Source of the DNA: Streptomyces sp. NBC_01707
GTDB lineage: Bacteria > Actinomycetota > Actinomycetes > Streptomycetales > Streptomycetaceae
DNA length: 64,000 nt
Assembly (NCBI RefSeq): GCF_041438805.1
Contig: NZ_CP109190.1
Location: 1,612,001 to 1,676,000 of the forward strand
Direction: 5' to 3'
Shown: positions 37,502 to 47,145 of the stretch, piece by piece
Numbering within the stretch: position 1 is the first letter of the stretch
Layout of the letters: each line of letters begins with the position of its first letter
Made by a program: the position numbers and the translations under genes
The notes under the pieces: generated by a model
Seen by the model: the letters and a program-made list of their open reading frames with translations, nothing else
Database searches by the model: none
What the model was told of the DNA's origin: nothing

Positions 37502-39670
37502 TCACCGCGACCGGTGTCGTTCCGGTCGAGCGGCGTACACAGAGGGCCGGGCAACGCGAGTGCGGGCGACCAGTAGCGCGATGTCGTCCTCCGGTTTCGA
37601 CGTCGTCGCCATCTCCGCGATCACCTGGGCGCAGAGGCCGTCCAGCTCCGATGGCACTCGGCGCAACGCGGTGGCCAGCCGGTCGAGTCCGGCGTCGATG
37701 TCGGTGTTCCGCGTTTCGATGAGCCCGTCCGTGAAAAGGACGATCAGGCTGCCCTCCGGAAGCTCCACGTCCACCGATTCGAACGAGCCGAGGCCGACGC
37801 CGATCAGCGTGCCTGCCGGGGTGTCGGGCGCGGTGACCTGGCCGTCCGGGGAGACCAGCAGCGGTGGCGGGTGTCCGGCACGCGCGAAGGAGCACACGCG
37901 GGTGGCCGGGTCGTACACGGCGTAGATGCAGGTGGCCCCTACGATCTGCGGGACGGGGTCGCCGGACCGGGCGGCATCCCCCGTCAGCTGGGTGGCCACT
38001 TCGTCGAGGTGGACGAGCACCTCGGCCGGCGGCAGGTCCAAGGCGGCCAGCGTGAGCACCGCCGTACTCAGACGGCCCATGGTGGCGGCCGCATTGATGC
38101 CGTGCCCGATGACGTCTCCGACGACCAGAGCGATCCGCCCGCCCGGCAGGTGGATGGCATCGAGCCAGTCCCCTCCGACCCCCTCGTGCCGGTCCGACGG
38201 CAGGTAACGCCAACCCAGTTCCACGGCGTCGCCACCGGACAACGCGCCGGGCAGCAGGCTCCGCTGGAGCGCGAGAGCGGCGGCCCGCTCGCGGGTGTAT
38301 CGGCGGGCGTTGTCCAGACTCAGTGAGGCGTGGACGGCGAGTTCCTCGGCCAGCAGCAGGTCGTCCCTCGAATACGGAGCGACGTTCTCGGTACGGACGA
38401 ACACAGCGATGCCGAGGATGGTGCCGCGCGCCATGAGGGGAACCATCATGACGGAGTGCATCCCGGTCTCGCGGATGATCCGGGCACGCCTGGGATCGCC
38501 GGCGAGCCAGCTGCCGGGGCCGGTGTCCATCACGGGCTCCACATGCGACTCGCGGTGGTGAAGCACGTACAGGAAGGGAGATCCCGGGGGCACGTACACC
38601 GGAGCGCCCCGGGCGAAGGCGGACTCCGGCGCACCTTCGTGGATGGAGGCGAGTCCCGCGCGGCGGAACACCGGGATGCCGGAGTCCCCGGGCCGCATCC
38701 GCTCCAGCGGCTCGCCGCCGAGGGGCACCGACTCGGCCAGATCGACCGTGGCGTAGTCGGCGAACGCCGGGACGGCCAGGTCCGTGAGTTCCTGGGCGGT
38801 CGTCATCACATCGAGTGTGGTGCCGACGCACTTCGCCGCCCTGCTCATCAGCGCCATGCGTTCGCGCGTCCATCTCTGGGTGATGTCCGTCGAGATCGTG
38901 CACAGCCCGAGGGGTGTACCGTCCGCGCGCTCGAGACGGATGAGGGTGGACGAGAAGACGACTTCCCGGCCGCCGCCCGAGGAGACCCAGCGCGCCTCGT
39001 GTCCGGTGACCGGCTCGCCGGACGTCAGGACCCTCCGCATCACCGGCTCCACCGCGGCGAGGTCGAAGCCCCGCAGCGCCTCCCGCATCAAGAGTCCCGG
39101 GGGACCGTCCGGGGGCAGGCCCACCGTCCGTCTGGACTCCTGGTTCAGCCAGACGCAACGCAGCCGTGTGTCCCAGACGGCAACCGAGAACGGCGAACGG
39201 TCGAGCAGCGCGTGGACGGCGGGCTCGCCCGCCTTCTGCCGCGCGTCGGCGTCCGGCATGTCCGTCGCCGCCAGGAGCCAGCATCTCTCACCGTCGGGGC
39301 CGGAGAGTGCGGTGACGTCCAGCTGCACCCGTACGATGCGGCCGTCGCGATGCCGGACGTCCACCACCGCGCGGGGCCTGTGCTCGTGTGGGCCCGGCCG
39401 CTCCGTCCACATCGGGTCGTGCGCCCGGGGCGGCAGACAGGAACCGCCTTCCGCGCCTTCCTGCCGGCTTGCCAGAAGGCGCGCCGCGGGCCGCCCGACG
39501 ACGTCCACTGCTCGGTGGCCCAGAAGCTGTCGCGCTCCGTCGGCCCACGCCAGGACCGTACCGTCGCCGTCGATCACCGCCACCGCAGGAGCCGGCAGAC
39601 CGCGCATGCCGTGCGTGGGGGCACCCGGCCTCTGCTCGGCACCGGGTGCGACGTCGGCTGGGCGCCTCAT
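37502..39670 (-). CDS. PAS-GAF-SpoIIE PP2C-type serine phosphatase
   Basis: A 722-residue cytoplasmic signalling phosphatase. Two PAS domains cover about 25-130 (VAVIDGDGTVLAWADGARQL) and about 150-270 (FSVAVWDTRLRCVWLNQESR). A GAF domain covers about 285-470 (LAEELAVHASLSLDNARRYT at its end). The PP2C/SpoIIE domain, about 500-710, has GGDWLDAIHLPGGRIALVVG, GHGINAAATMGRL, ARAGHPPPLLV and VLFTDGLIE. Such proteins dephosphorylate anti-anti-sigma factors in partner-switch pathways. No RsbW-like kinase domain is fused at the C-terminus, and no anti-sigma gene is adjacent. Confidence 0.92.
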   Translation of the reverse strand: MRRPADVAPGAEQRPGAPTHGMRGLPAPAVAVIDGDGTVLAWADGARQLLGHRAVDVVGRPAARLLASRQEGAEGGSCLPPRAHDPMWTERPGPHEHRPRAVVDVRHRDGRIVRVQLDVTALSGPDGERCWLLAATDMPDADARQKAGEPAVHALLDRSPFSVAVWDTRLRCVWLNQESRRTVGLPPDGPPGLLMREALRGFDLAAVEPVMRRVLTSGEPVTGHEARWVSSGGGREVVFSSTLIRLERADGTPLGLCTISTDITQRWTRERMALMSRAAKCVGTTLDVMTTAQELTDLAVPAFADYATVDLAESVPLGGEPLERMRPGDSGIPVFRRAGLASIHEGAPESAFARGAPVYVPPGSPFLYVLHHRESHVEPVMDTGPGSWLAGDPRRARIIRETGMHSVMMVPLMARGTILGIAVFVRTENVAPYSRDDLLLAEELAVHASLSLDNARRYTRERAAALALQRSLLPGALSGGDAVELGWRYLPSDRHEGVGGDWLDAIHLPGGRIALVVGDVIGHGINAAATMGRLSTAVLTLAALDLPPAEVLVHLDEVATQLTGDAARSGDPVPQIVGATCIYAVYDPATRVCSFARAGHPPPLLVSPDGQVTAPDTPAGTLIGVGLGSFESVDVELPEGSLIVLFTDGLIETRNTDIDAGLDRLATALRRVPSELDGLCAQVIAEMATTSKPEDDIALLVARTRVARPSVYAARPERHRSR

Positions 39671-40058
39671 GGCCCGTGATCTTCCATGGCCTGTTCACTG
39701 TCGGGGACGATGCGACCGCTCAGCGGGCTTTCCGACCTCGTCCCGTGGCCACGACGCACCGGTGATGAAGGCGGCCTCGTCACCGGCCGACCGGGCCACG
39801 AGCGACGCCGGCTCCAGGGGTACCAGGATCCCCGTCCGAGCAGGTGGGCTGTACGTAACTCCGCCTGGGCCCATCCTACGCGGGGAGCCGACACACGACA
39901 TCGCGATGCCCTCCTGGGGGCTGTCCGGATTGAGGGGCACCGGTTGAACAGGCGTAAGGAGCGGGGACTCATTACGTTGAAGTAGGGGCCGACGCATTCG
40001 CCGCCGGCCTCACCATGCAGGGCGCCCAGATCTCCCTGTACAGCGTCGAAGGAGAGCC
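39671..40058. other. Divergent promoter region
   Basis: About 390 bp between the phosphatase gene (minus) and the SnoaL-like gene (plus). No gene could be supported. AAGGAGAG immediately before 40059 is the ribosome-binding site of the next gene. Confidence 0.4.
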
Positions 40059-40469
40059 ATGTCCCGCGACGAGAACCTCGCTGCCCAGAACGCCATCGCC
40101 GAGGCCGTGAACAGCGGCAATCTGGAGGATTTGGTCACGGTCGTCGCGGTCGACTCGGTCGACCACGATCCGGCTGCCGGCCAGGCTCCGGGCCCGGCCG
40201 GATATCAGGCCATGTTCGCCGAGATCAGGGCGGCCTTTCCCGACCTGCACGTCGATGTCGAGCATCTCGTCACCACGGACGACGAGTTGGCATTCGCCTA
40301 CACCATCAGCGGGACACACCTCGGTGAGCTGATGGGACACGGTCCGACCGGGAAGAAGGTGTCCTACCGAGGCATGCAGATAAGCAGGTTCGCCGACGGA
40401 AAGCTCGTGGAACGGTGGGGCAGCAGCGACGAGCTCGGCATGCTGCGCCAGCTCGATCTCATCCCGTGA
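40059..40469 (+). CDS. SnoaL-like ester cyclase family protein
   Basis: A 136-residue protein with the cone-shaped alpha+beta barrel of the SnoaL/NTF2 superfamily. VVAVDSVDHDPAAGQAPGPA, AAFPDLHVDVEHLVTTDDEL and YRGMQISRFADGKLVERWGS match the ester-cyclase group, including the conserved histidine and aspartates. These proteins often handle small-molecule or polyketide-related substrates, but most chromosomal copies have no known role. There is no polyketide cluster here. Confidence 0.82.
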   Translation: MSRDENLAAQNAIAEAVNSGNLEDLVTVVAVDSVDHDPAAGQAPGPAGYQAMFAEIRAAFPDLHVDVEHLVTTDDELAFAYTISGTHLGELMGHGPTGKKVSYRGMQISRFADGKLVERWGSSDELGMLRQLDLIP

Positions 40470-40652
40470 GTGGGCGCTGCACCGTCGCCGCATGGTGACG
40501 CCGCACCGCCCGGCCTCCGGCGGGCGCCGGGTCGTACAGTCCGGGTGCCGTCGGTCTCCATGGCCGGTGACGCGTCGGCGGGTCCGCGCCGTCCGTCTCT
40601 TCCCGCACACACCCCGCCCGCAATCTGTCGGCCGGTGCCGTCGCCGGACCGG

Positions 40653-40814
40653 ATCGTCGACCGTGCGGTGGACGAGGACGCCCTCCGCTCCACCACCATC
40701 GAGATCGCCGAGGCGCAGGTGAGCAAGGCCGCCGACACCCTCGGCACCATCAAGGCCCGTATGTACGCCCCCGCCCTCGCCGCTCCGCGCGAGAAGGGCA
40801 ACCCTCTCGGCTGA
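40653..40814 (+). pseudogene. C-terminal stub of an enoyl-CoA hydratase-like gene
   Basis: The frame IVDRAVDEDALRSTTIEIAE, then AQVSKAADTLGTIKARMYAP and ALAAPREKGNPLG before TGA resembles the helical C-terminus of actinobacterial enoyl-CoA hydratase/isomerase proteins. The first 200 or so residues, including the oxyanion-hole region, are absent. A good hairpin terminator follows, as expected if the original 3' end was kept. I judge the family by pattern only. Confidence 0.4.
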
Positions 40815-40837
40815 CTCCGCAGTAGGTGGCCGAGGAG

Positions 40838-40867
40838 GCCGGACACCCGGTCAAGGGCGTCCGGCCG
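40838..40867 (+). terminator. Hairpin after the hydratase-like stub
   Basis: GGCCGGACACCC (40838-40849) pairs with GGGCGTCCGGCC (40856-40867) with one mismatch across a 6-base loop. Confidence 0.65.
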
Positions 40868-41137
40868 AAGGGCCGGCCCTCCCAAGCCGGGCGAGCCGCA
40901 CGCCGCGCGCCCTCGGCACCCGCTGCTGCCCGGCCTTGTCCAAAACGTCGGGTACGGGCCCGGCCCCATGACCCCGGCCCACCACCACGGCGCGGCATTT
41001 TGCCTGGTAGCGTAAAAATGTCGGAGTTGCCCTGCGACACGCGACCGTGGCGCCGCCTGCCGCCTGTCCTCCTGCCTGCTGCGGCGCGTCCGTTTGCTCT
41101 CCGCCCTGACGTGCGGAGTATCCACGGAGGAATTCAG

Positions 41138-41614
41138 ATGACCGGTGGACCCGAACCCATCAGCGATGTCGCCCGCGAGGCGCTGGAGCGAGAGCTCGCC
41201 GATCTGCGTGCCGAACGCGAAACCGTCGCCGCCACCTTGCGAGGTGGTGAGCGGGTGGGCGACATGGCCGACGAGGCCGACGAGTTGCAGCGCGGCACGG
41301 AACTCGACCGCCTGGACACCCGAATCGCCGAGGTCGACGGGCGGCTTCGCGAGGCGGCCGTCGCGGGGCCTCCCCGCACCGACAGGGTCGGCGTGGGCAG
41401 CACCGTGACGGTACGGTTCGCGGACTCCACGGAGGCGACCGTCCAGATCGGCGAGGTCGCCGAGGTGCTGGACCGGACCTTGGTCACCGCCGACAGCCCG
41501 CTCGGCCGCGCGCTGCTCGGCTGTCGCGCCGGCGACACCATCAACTACGAGACGCCCGAGGGGCGGTCGACGGCGGTCGTGTTGTCCTTGGGCGACGCGG
41601 GCGACAGGTCGTAG
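41138..41614 (+). CDS. GreA-family transcription elongation factor
   Basis: A 158-residue protein with the two GreA domains: an N-terminal coiled coil (residues about 5-75, REALERELADLRAERETVAA) and a C-terminal FKBP-like domain (VGVGSTVTVRFADS, PLGRALLGCRAGDTINYETP). Acidic residues at the coiled-coil tip (VGDMADEAD) are kept, so it could stimulate RNA cleavage in backtracked polymerase. It is probably a paralogue of the housekeeping GreA. GGAGG lies 6-10 bases upstream of the ATG at 41138. About 270 bp before it hold no gene. Confidence 0.85.
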   Translation: MTGGPEPISDVAREALERELADLRAERETVAATLRGGERVGDMADEADELQRGTELDRLDTRIAEVDGRLREAAVAGPPRTDRVGVGSTVTVRFADSTEATVQIGEVAEVLDRTLVTADSPLGRALLGCRAGDTINYETPEGRSTAVVLSLGDAGDRS

Positions 41615-41686
41615 CCGAACGCGCGGCGCCGATCGGTGCGGCCCGTGCGGGAAGACCTGCCCTCACCGTAAGGGACCGCCCTCGCA

Positions 41687-42322
41687 TCAGCCCGTGACGA
41701 TTCCGGCGACGAGATTGATGGTGGTGGCCAGGATGCTGGCACCGAAGACATAGGACAGCAGGCAGTGCCGGAGGGCGACCGCGCGGATCGTGGAACTTGA
41801 GACGTCGGTGTCGGAGACCTGATAGGTCATTCCGAGGTTGTAACTGAAGTAGAGGAAGTCGCTGTACTGCGGCGGGTCGTCGGAATTGAAGTCGATCCCG
41901 CCTTCGGGAGTCAGGTAATAGAGGTACGCGTATCGGGTGGCGTACATCAGGTGGAGCGCCGCCCAGGCCAGGAACACGCCACAGAGTGCCGTCGCGGCCG
42001 CTGCGTGGCTCAGGCCGGAGTCGCCGACCAGGAGCAGCATCACGATGCCGACCAGTCCGCACAGGGCGGACGCGACGACGACGAGTTCCTCGGTGACGGG
42101 ACGGAACTGCTCGCTTCGGACGTGGCGATGGGTGGTGGCGGCGTCCATGGGCCACAGGACGATCCACCCTGCGACGACGAAGCTTGTCTCCGCCGCGGCG
42201 ATACCGGCGAGAATGCCCAGCGGCATGTTGGTCAGCACACCGACCACCGAACCGATCACCGCTCCGACCACCGTCGCACCGGCGAGTCGAGGAACGGCGG
42301 AAATCACCAACCGGCGGTTCAT
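41687..42322 (-). CDS. DUF1345 membrane protein
   Basis: A 211-residue membrane protein with about five helices. The DUF1345 hallmarks are clear: [37 protein letters not shown] then [20 protein letters not shown], and [20 protein letters not shown]. Function unknown. The ATG at 42322 was preferred because it fits the family N-terminus and has TTGAGG upstream; the open frame continues far 5' through repetitive DNA. Confidence 0.85.
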   Translation of the reverse strand: MNRRLVISAVPRLAGATVVGAVIGSVVGVLTNMPLGILAGIAAAETSFVVAGWIVLWPMDAATTHRHVRSEQFRPVTEELVVVASALCGLVGIVMLLLVGDSGLSHAAAATALCGVFLAWAALHLMYATRYAYLYYLTPEGGIDFNSDDPPQYSDFLYFSYNLGMTYQVSDTDVSSSTIRAVALRHCLLSYVFGASILATTINLVAGIVTG

Positions 42323-42648
42323 GGACCTCAACAATGACTCCCTCGGCAGCTCGGTGCAGGGTCTCAGACTTCGAGTACGGAAACGGTCTCGTCCGTATAC
42401 GTCAGCGTCTAAAGACAGCTGCCCTGAAAGGCACCGTGACGACGGGCTGGGCCACGCCCATGTGACTCCCGTCGAGCAATAGGACGCAATGCGAACAGAG
42501 AGGACGGCGTCAGAGTATCCGCGTGCGAACCGGACGGCAGCCCTGCAACGTGACGACGCGTCCGCTCGGGATGGCTCCCCCGGGGTCGCGCCACGCCTCA
42601 CCCGACCGGTCTCGCGGCGTGCGGAACCACACGCTCTGCCGCAGGCGT

Positions 42649-42684
42649 GGCTGCGGCTGCGGCTGCGGCTGCGGCTGCGGCTGC
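42649..42684. repeat. Hexanucleotide microsatellite (GGCTGC)6
   Basis: Six exact tandem copies of GGCTGC lie in the 434-bp divergent promoter region (42323-42756) between DUF1345 and the FdhF-like gene, about 75 bp before the latter's ATG. The rest of that interval holds no supportable gene. Confidence 0.85.
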
Positions 42685-42756
42685 GAAAGCCGAGTGGCGT
42701 CCATCGATCGACGGACATAGCCTGCCCGAAAGTACCGTTTTGTCACCCATGCCCCC

Positions 42757-45090
42757 ATGGTGGAAGGGCCGAGAGTCTTGAGCGCCGACAGTGATGAGCA
42801 GGAACGCCTGGAGCCCAACGTGGGGCCCACGCCCGAGGGGAATCCGGAGTTTCACCCCTACCACCACCCCGCTGCGGGCTGGGGCGCAGCCAAGAGCGTG
42901 ACACGTTTCCTGGTACGCGAGGGCGCACTCGTGGACGGCCCACGGGCGATCATGCGGATGAATCACGAGAACACCGGGTTCGACTGTCCCGGATGCGCGT
43001 GGCCGGACGACACCAAGGGGCTGCACCTGGACATCTGCGAGAACGGAATCAAGCACGTCACCTGGGAGATGACCAGCAAGCGGGTCGGACGGGAGTTCTT
43101 CGCCACCCACTCGGTGACCGAGCTGTCCGGGTGGAGCGACTACGACCTCGAGAACCAGGGCCGGTTGACCGAACCGATGGTCTACGACCCCGACTCGGAC
43201 CACTACGTCCCGATCAGCTGGAAGGACGCGTTCGAGGTGGTCGGCCGTGCTCTGCGCGAGCTGGACAACCCGAATCAGGCATCGTTCTACACCTCCGGCC
43301 GGCTCGGCAACGAGGCCACCTTCCTCTACCAGTTGATGGCCCGTGAACTGGGCACGAACAACCTGCCGGACTGCTCCAACATGTGTCACGAGGCCAGCGG
43401 TCGCGCTCTCCATGCGTCCCTGGGCACCGGTAAGGGGACCGTCGACCTCCAGGACTGGGAGACCGCCGACGCCCTGTTCATCCTGGGAGTCAACGCCGCG
43501 TCCAACGCGCCCCGAATGCTCACGGCCCTCGCCGAGGCCTACCACCGCGGCGCCCAGATCGTGCACATCAATCCGCTCGTCGAGGCGGCGGCCACGCGCA
43601 CCATCGTCCCGCACGACTTCACGGACATGGCTCTCTTCAAGACGACCCGCACCAGCACCCTGAACCTCCAGCCTCGTATCGGCGGCGACATGGCCCTGTT
43701 GCGCGGCATGGCCAAGGCGGTCCTGGAGCAGGCGGATTCCGATCCCAAGGCTCTGGACCGGGAGTTCATCGACCGCCACACCGCCGGCTTCGAGGAATAC
43801 CGCGCGCTCTGCGAGGCGACTTCGTGGGATGAGATCGAGCACCAGTCCGGGCTGAGCCGCGCCGACGTCCTCAAAGCGGCGCGCGTGTACGGCGAGGCCG
43901 ACCGCAGCATCGTCAGCTGGTGCCTGGGCATCAGCCAGCACGAGCACGGCGTCGACACCGTCCGGGAGATCGTCAATCTGCTTCTGCTCCGCGGCAATCT
44001 GGGGCGGGAAGGAGCGGGCCCGTCCCCCGTCCGAGGGCACAGCAACGTCCAGGGCAACCGCACCTGCGGCATCGACCACCGGCCCGAGGACGAGTTCCTG
44101 GACCGTCTCGCCGAGGTCTGCGGCATCGAGCCGCCCCGTGAGCACGGCCTGGACACGGTCCACACGGTCAAGGCGATGCACAGCGGTGATGTGAAGGTGT
44201 TCGTCGGCATGGGCGGCAACTTCGCCCTCGCGGCGCCCGACACCCCGTACACCTACGCGGCGCTGCGCAACTGCGACCTCACCGTCCAGGTGAGCACCAA
44301 GCTGAACCGCAGCCACGTCGTGCACGGCCGCCAGGCCCTCATCCTGCCGTGCCTCGGCCGTACCGAGAAGGACCATCAGCGCAAGGGCATCCAGAGCACG
44401 TCCGTCGAGGACTCGATGAGCATGGTCCACCTCTCGATCGGGATGAAGCGCCCAGCGTCCTCGCACCTGCTGTCCGAGCCGGCCATCATCGCGGGCATGG
44501 CCCGGGCCGCCCTGCCCGACAGCGCCACGCCCTGGGACTGGTACATCGAGGACTACGACCGTATCCGGGACACCATGGCCCAAGTCCTCGACGGCTTCGA
44601 GGACTTCAACCGCCGCGTGCGCCTTCCTCTCGGCTTCCGCATCAAGCAGCCCGCCCGTGAGCTGGTGTTCCTCACCCCGTCCGGACGCGCCGAGTTCTCC
44701 ACCGCCGTCCTGCCCGACGTCGTCCCCGCCCCCGGCACCCTGGCGCTGGGCACCATGCGCTCCCACGACCAGTGGAACACCACCATCTACTCCGACAACG
44801 ACCGCTACCGGGGCGTCAAGAACCTGCGCTCGCTCGTCTTCATGAACCGAGGCGACATGCGCGAGCGCGGTATCGCCGACCTGGGCCCGGTCGACATCAC
44901 GAGCACCGCCAAGGACGGCAGTCAGCGATCCCTCAGCGGCTACCTCGCCATCCCCTACGACATCCCCCGCGGCTGCGCGGCCGGCTACATGCCCGAGATG
45001 AACGTGCTCTGCGCACTCAGCGACTACAGCACCCAGAGCGACCAGCCGATCATGAAGCACGTCAAGGTCACCATCGACCCCGCCGCCTGA
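42757..45090 (+). CDS. FdhF/YdeP-type molybdopterin oxidoreductase
   Basis: A 777-residue molybdoenzyme of the DMSO-reductase superfamily, FdhF/YdeP subgroup. The N-terminal segment has FDCPGCAWPDD with two cysteines rather than a full 4Fe-4S set. Molybdopterin-binding signatures include TSGRLGNEATFLYQLMAREL, LPDCSNMCHEASGRAL, PSPVRGHSNVQGNRT and a C-terminal MPT-binding domain from about 630 (RSLVFMNRGDMRERG). E. coli YdeP is linked to acid resistance; the electron partner and substrate are unknown here. It begins with ATG 42757 and stands alone on the plus strand. Confidence 0.9.
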   Translation: MVEGPRVLSADSDEQERLEPNVGPTPEGNPEFHPYHHPAAGWGAAKSVTRFLVREGALVDGPRAIMRMNHENTGFDCPGCAWPDDTKGLHLDICENGIKHVTWEMTSKRVGREFFATHSVTELSGWSDYDLENQGRLTEPMVYDPDSDHYVPISWKDAFEVVGRALRELDNPNQASFYTSGRLGNEATFLYQLMARELGTNNLPDCSNMCHEASGRALHASLGTGKGTVDLQDWETADALFILGVNAASNAPRMLTALAEAYHRGAQIVHINPLVEAAATRTIVPHDFTDMALFKTTRTSTLNLQPRIGGDMALLRGMAKAVLEQADSDPKALDREFIDRHTAGFEEYRALCEATSWDEIEHQSGLSRADVLKAARVYGEADRSIVSWCLGISQHEHGVDTVREIVNLLLLRGNLGREGAGPSPVRGHSNVQGNRTCGIDHRPEDEFLDRLAEVCGIEPPREHGLDTVHTVKAMHSGDVKVFVGMGGNFALAAPDTPYTYAALRNCDLTVQVSTKLNRSHVVHGRQALILPCLGRTEKDHQRKGIQSTSVEDSMSMVHLSIGMKRPASSHLLSEPAIIAGMARAALPDSATPWDWYIEDYDRIRDTMAQVLDGFEDFNRRVRLPLGFRIKQPARELVFLTPSGRAEFSTAVLPDVVPAPGTLALGTMRSHDQWNTTIYSDNDRYRGVKNLRSLVFMNRGDMRERGIADLGPVDITSTAKDGSQRSLSGYLAIPYDIPRGCAAGYMPEMNVLCALSDYSTQSDQPIMKHVKVTIDPAA

Positions 45091-45126
45091 GCGGGGGAAC
45101 ACACACGGGCGGAGCTCCGCGTGGCG

Positions 45127-46908
45127 TCACCGCCACCGGACGAGCCGCTCCAGGAGAAGGTAGGCACGCTGCTCCGCGGCGGCGAATTCGGTGGGATCGA
45201 TCTCCGCCGGCCAGAGCTCGCCCGCCGCGGCGTCATCGGCCTCACGCAACTCCACCACGGCTGCTGCGAGGTGCGTCTGGACGATCGGGAACGACGGCTC
45301 CGCGCGGTCGTCCAACGTGTGCTCCGCACGTTCGGACGCCTCCCTGCATGCGGCCAACGCGCGCTCGGCCCGGACCGCGGCATGGTCATGGACCACGAGA
45401 AGCGCACACCCCAGACCGATGACGATCCCGAGGACACTGCTCAGTGCCCGGTCCTGGACCAGGGCTCCGGCAGGTGAGGGCGAGGCCAGGTCGCTCAGCA
45501 GTAGCGCCAGCGGCGTGAGGAAGACGACGCCGAGACCGTAGTTGCGGGCCACGACGTACTCCAGCATGAACTCCAGAACAACGATCACGAGGACGAGCAC
45601 CACGGGTTCGGGGCGCGCGGCCAGCACGCCGAGAGCGAGCATCAGTCCGGCAACTGTGCCCAAGGTGCGCTGGACGGCGCGCTGTGCCGCGGTACGGACG
45701 TTGATCGAGTGCAGAACCGCCGCGGCGGAGATCGCCGCCCAGTAGCCGTGGCCGAGGCCCAGGAGAAGGGCCGTTCCTCCCGCCAGCCCGGTGCCGAGGA
45801 CCATCCGCAGGGCGGGAATGAGCAGGACCGAGGCGTGACCGTGGCCGCCATGGCGGTTCCCCGACACCAGTTCCGCAGCACGCAGTTCGGCGGCGCGCCG
45901 GGTGGTGGGATCGACCGGAACCGGCTCGCGACCGGTCACGGAGACCAGGCCGGCCCGGGCGATCACGGACGGGCGCACCAGCTCGGGCAGCAGTTGCGGA
46001 GCCCGGTGGCGACGGCTGACGAGCACGCGAACCTGGCCGCGCAGGTGTTGGGCCAGACTCGTTGGGTCTTCGGGTGGCCGACGGGCGGAACCGATCAGCA
46101 GCGACCAGGAGAGATCGGTCAGACGCACGCACGTACCGCCCCGGCCGCCCCACTCGGTGGCCGTCGGAGGCATGACGCCAAGAGTCCGGTACGCCTGCAG
46201 GACAGCAGCCGTCGCCCGGTGCCGGACGAGCCCACTTCCGTCCTTTTCGCCGGTTGCCTCCAACAGCTCTGCGAGCTCGCGCAGCGCCGAGGCCACGGCG
46301 AGACGCTGCGGACGATCCGGGTGCACGAACCACCCCGACACGGCCAGCACCCAGGCCACGGCCGCCCCCGATGCGGCCAGGGCGGTCTGGGGAAGGATGT
46401 CCGCGGGGGCCGGAGAACCGTTGGCCGCCACGGCGAACGAGAAGAGCAGCAGCACCGCGCCCAGCCCGCTGAGACGTGCCGCGTCGCAGGCGAGCTTCGC
46501 CGCACCGGCCACCACGGCCATGGCCGCGACCACCACGGCGGCGCCTGCTCCCCCGTCCCGGGGATGGGCCCACGCGGCGAGTGCCGAACCGCAGCCCACA
46601 CAGGCTGTCATGGCCGCCGCGACCAACGCGAGGACACGGGCACGACGCGCGTAAGGCAGGTTGCGGCCGAACGTGGTGGTGAAGGATCCCATCATGGCGT
46701 AGACAGCCTGATCGGCCCGCCCGGCCAGTGCCATCGGGAGCGCCGGCAACGCCATGGCCAGCGCGGCACGCAGAGCGAAGGACAGGGCACCGTCCACGCT
46801 CTGCAGGGCGAGCGCGCCACGCGGGGAGAGCGCGCGCCGCACACGGGCTGCCGAAGGCCGCCGACCGCTCCCGATCACAGCAGGGAGCAGAAGACGGAAA
46901 CGAGACAT
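45127..46908 (-). CDS. FUSC-family membrane protein
   Basis: A 593-residue protein with two blocks of about five helices each (about 40-195 and about 375-505), separated and followed by soluble segments. This is the layout of FUSC proteins (related to AaeB and fusaric-acid resistance exporters). VYAMMGSFTTTFGRNLPYAR and GYWAAISAAAVLHSINVRTA followed by RTLGTVAGLMLALG are the family-like parts. An efflux role for aromatic acids or similar compounds is an inference. It converges with the FdhF-like gene (36 bp gap). Confidence 0.82.
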   Translation of the reverse strand: MSRFRLLLPAVIGSGRRPSAARVRRALSPRGALALQSVDGALSFALRAALAMALPALPMALAGRADQAVYAMMGSFTTTFGRNLPYARRARVLALVAAAMTACVGCGSALAAWAHPRDGGAGAAVVVAAMAVVAGAAKLACDAARLSGLGAVLLLFSFAVAANGSPAPADILPQTALAASGAAVAWVLAVSGWFVHPDRPQRLAVASALRELAELLEATGEKDGSGLVRHRATAAVLQAYRTLGVMPPTATEWGGRGGTCVRLTDLSWSLLIGSARRPPEDPTSLAQHLRGQVRVLVSRRHRAPQLLPELVRPSVIARAGLVSVTGREPVPVDPTTRRAAELRAAELVSGNRHGGHGHASVLLIPALRMVLGTGLAGGTALLLGLGHGYWAAISAAAVLHSINVRTAAQRAVQRTLGTVAGLMLALGVLAARPEPVVLVLVIVVLEFMLEYVVARNYGLGVVFLTPLALLLSDLASPSPAGALVQDRALSSVLGIVIGLGCALLVVHDHAAVRAERALAACREASERAEHTLDDRAEPSFPIVQTHLAAAVVELREADDAAAGELWPAEIDPTEFAAAEQRAYLLLERLVRWR

Positions 46909-47092
46909 ATGCGCTATATATCACTTGCCTCTGCAGCCGGGTGGGTCATCGATCAGTGAATCGGCAGGTGCGCCGGGAGTTCTGTACCTGTGGCACGTCG
47001 TCGCTCGGCACGCGCCGACCTCTTCCTCGTCACCGTCCGAGAAGATCTGGCGGGGTCGCAGACGGGACCCTTCCACGACCGGTCGGCGCCGC

Positions 47093-47129
47093 GGGTGTGC
47101 CTGCCTCCTGCGGTGAGGCCGGCACACCC
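47093..47129 (-). terminator. Hairpin after the CU044_5270 gene
   Basis: GGGTGTGCC (47093-47101) pairs with GGCACACCC (47121-47129), 17 bp beyond the stop of the minus-strand gene at 47146. Confidence 0.65.
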
Positions 47130-47145
47130 CTCGTCGGGAGCGGCG

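Noticed and set aside
37362..39284. 640-codon minus-strand frame overlapping the PP2C phosphatase
   Set aside because: It is a different frame of the same strand as the phosphatase, with Arg/Gly/Pro-rich composition and no recognisable motif.
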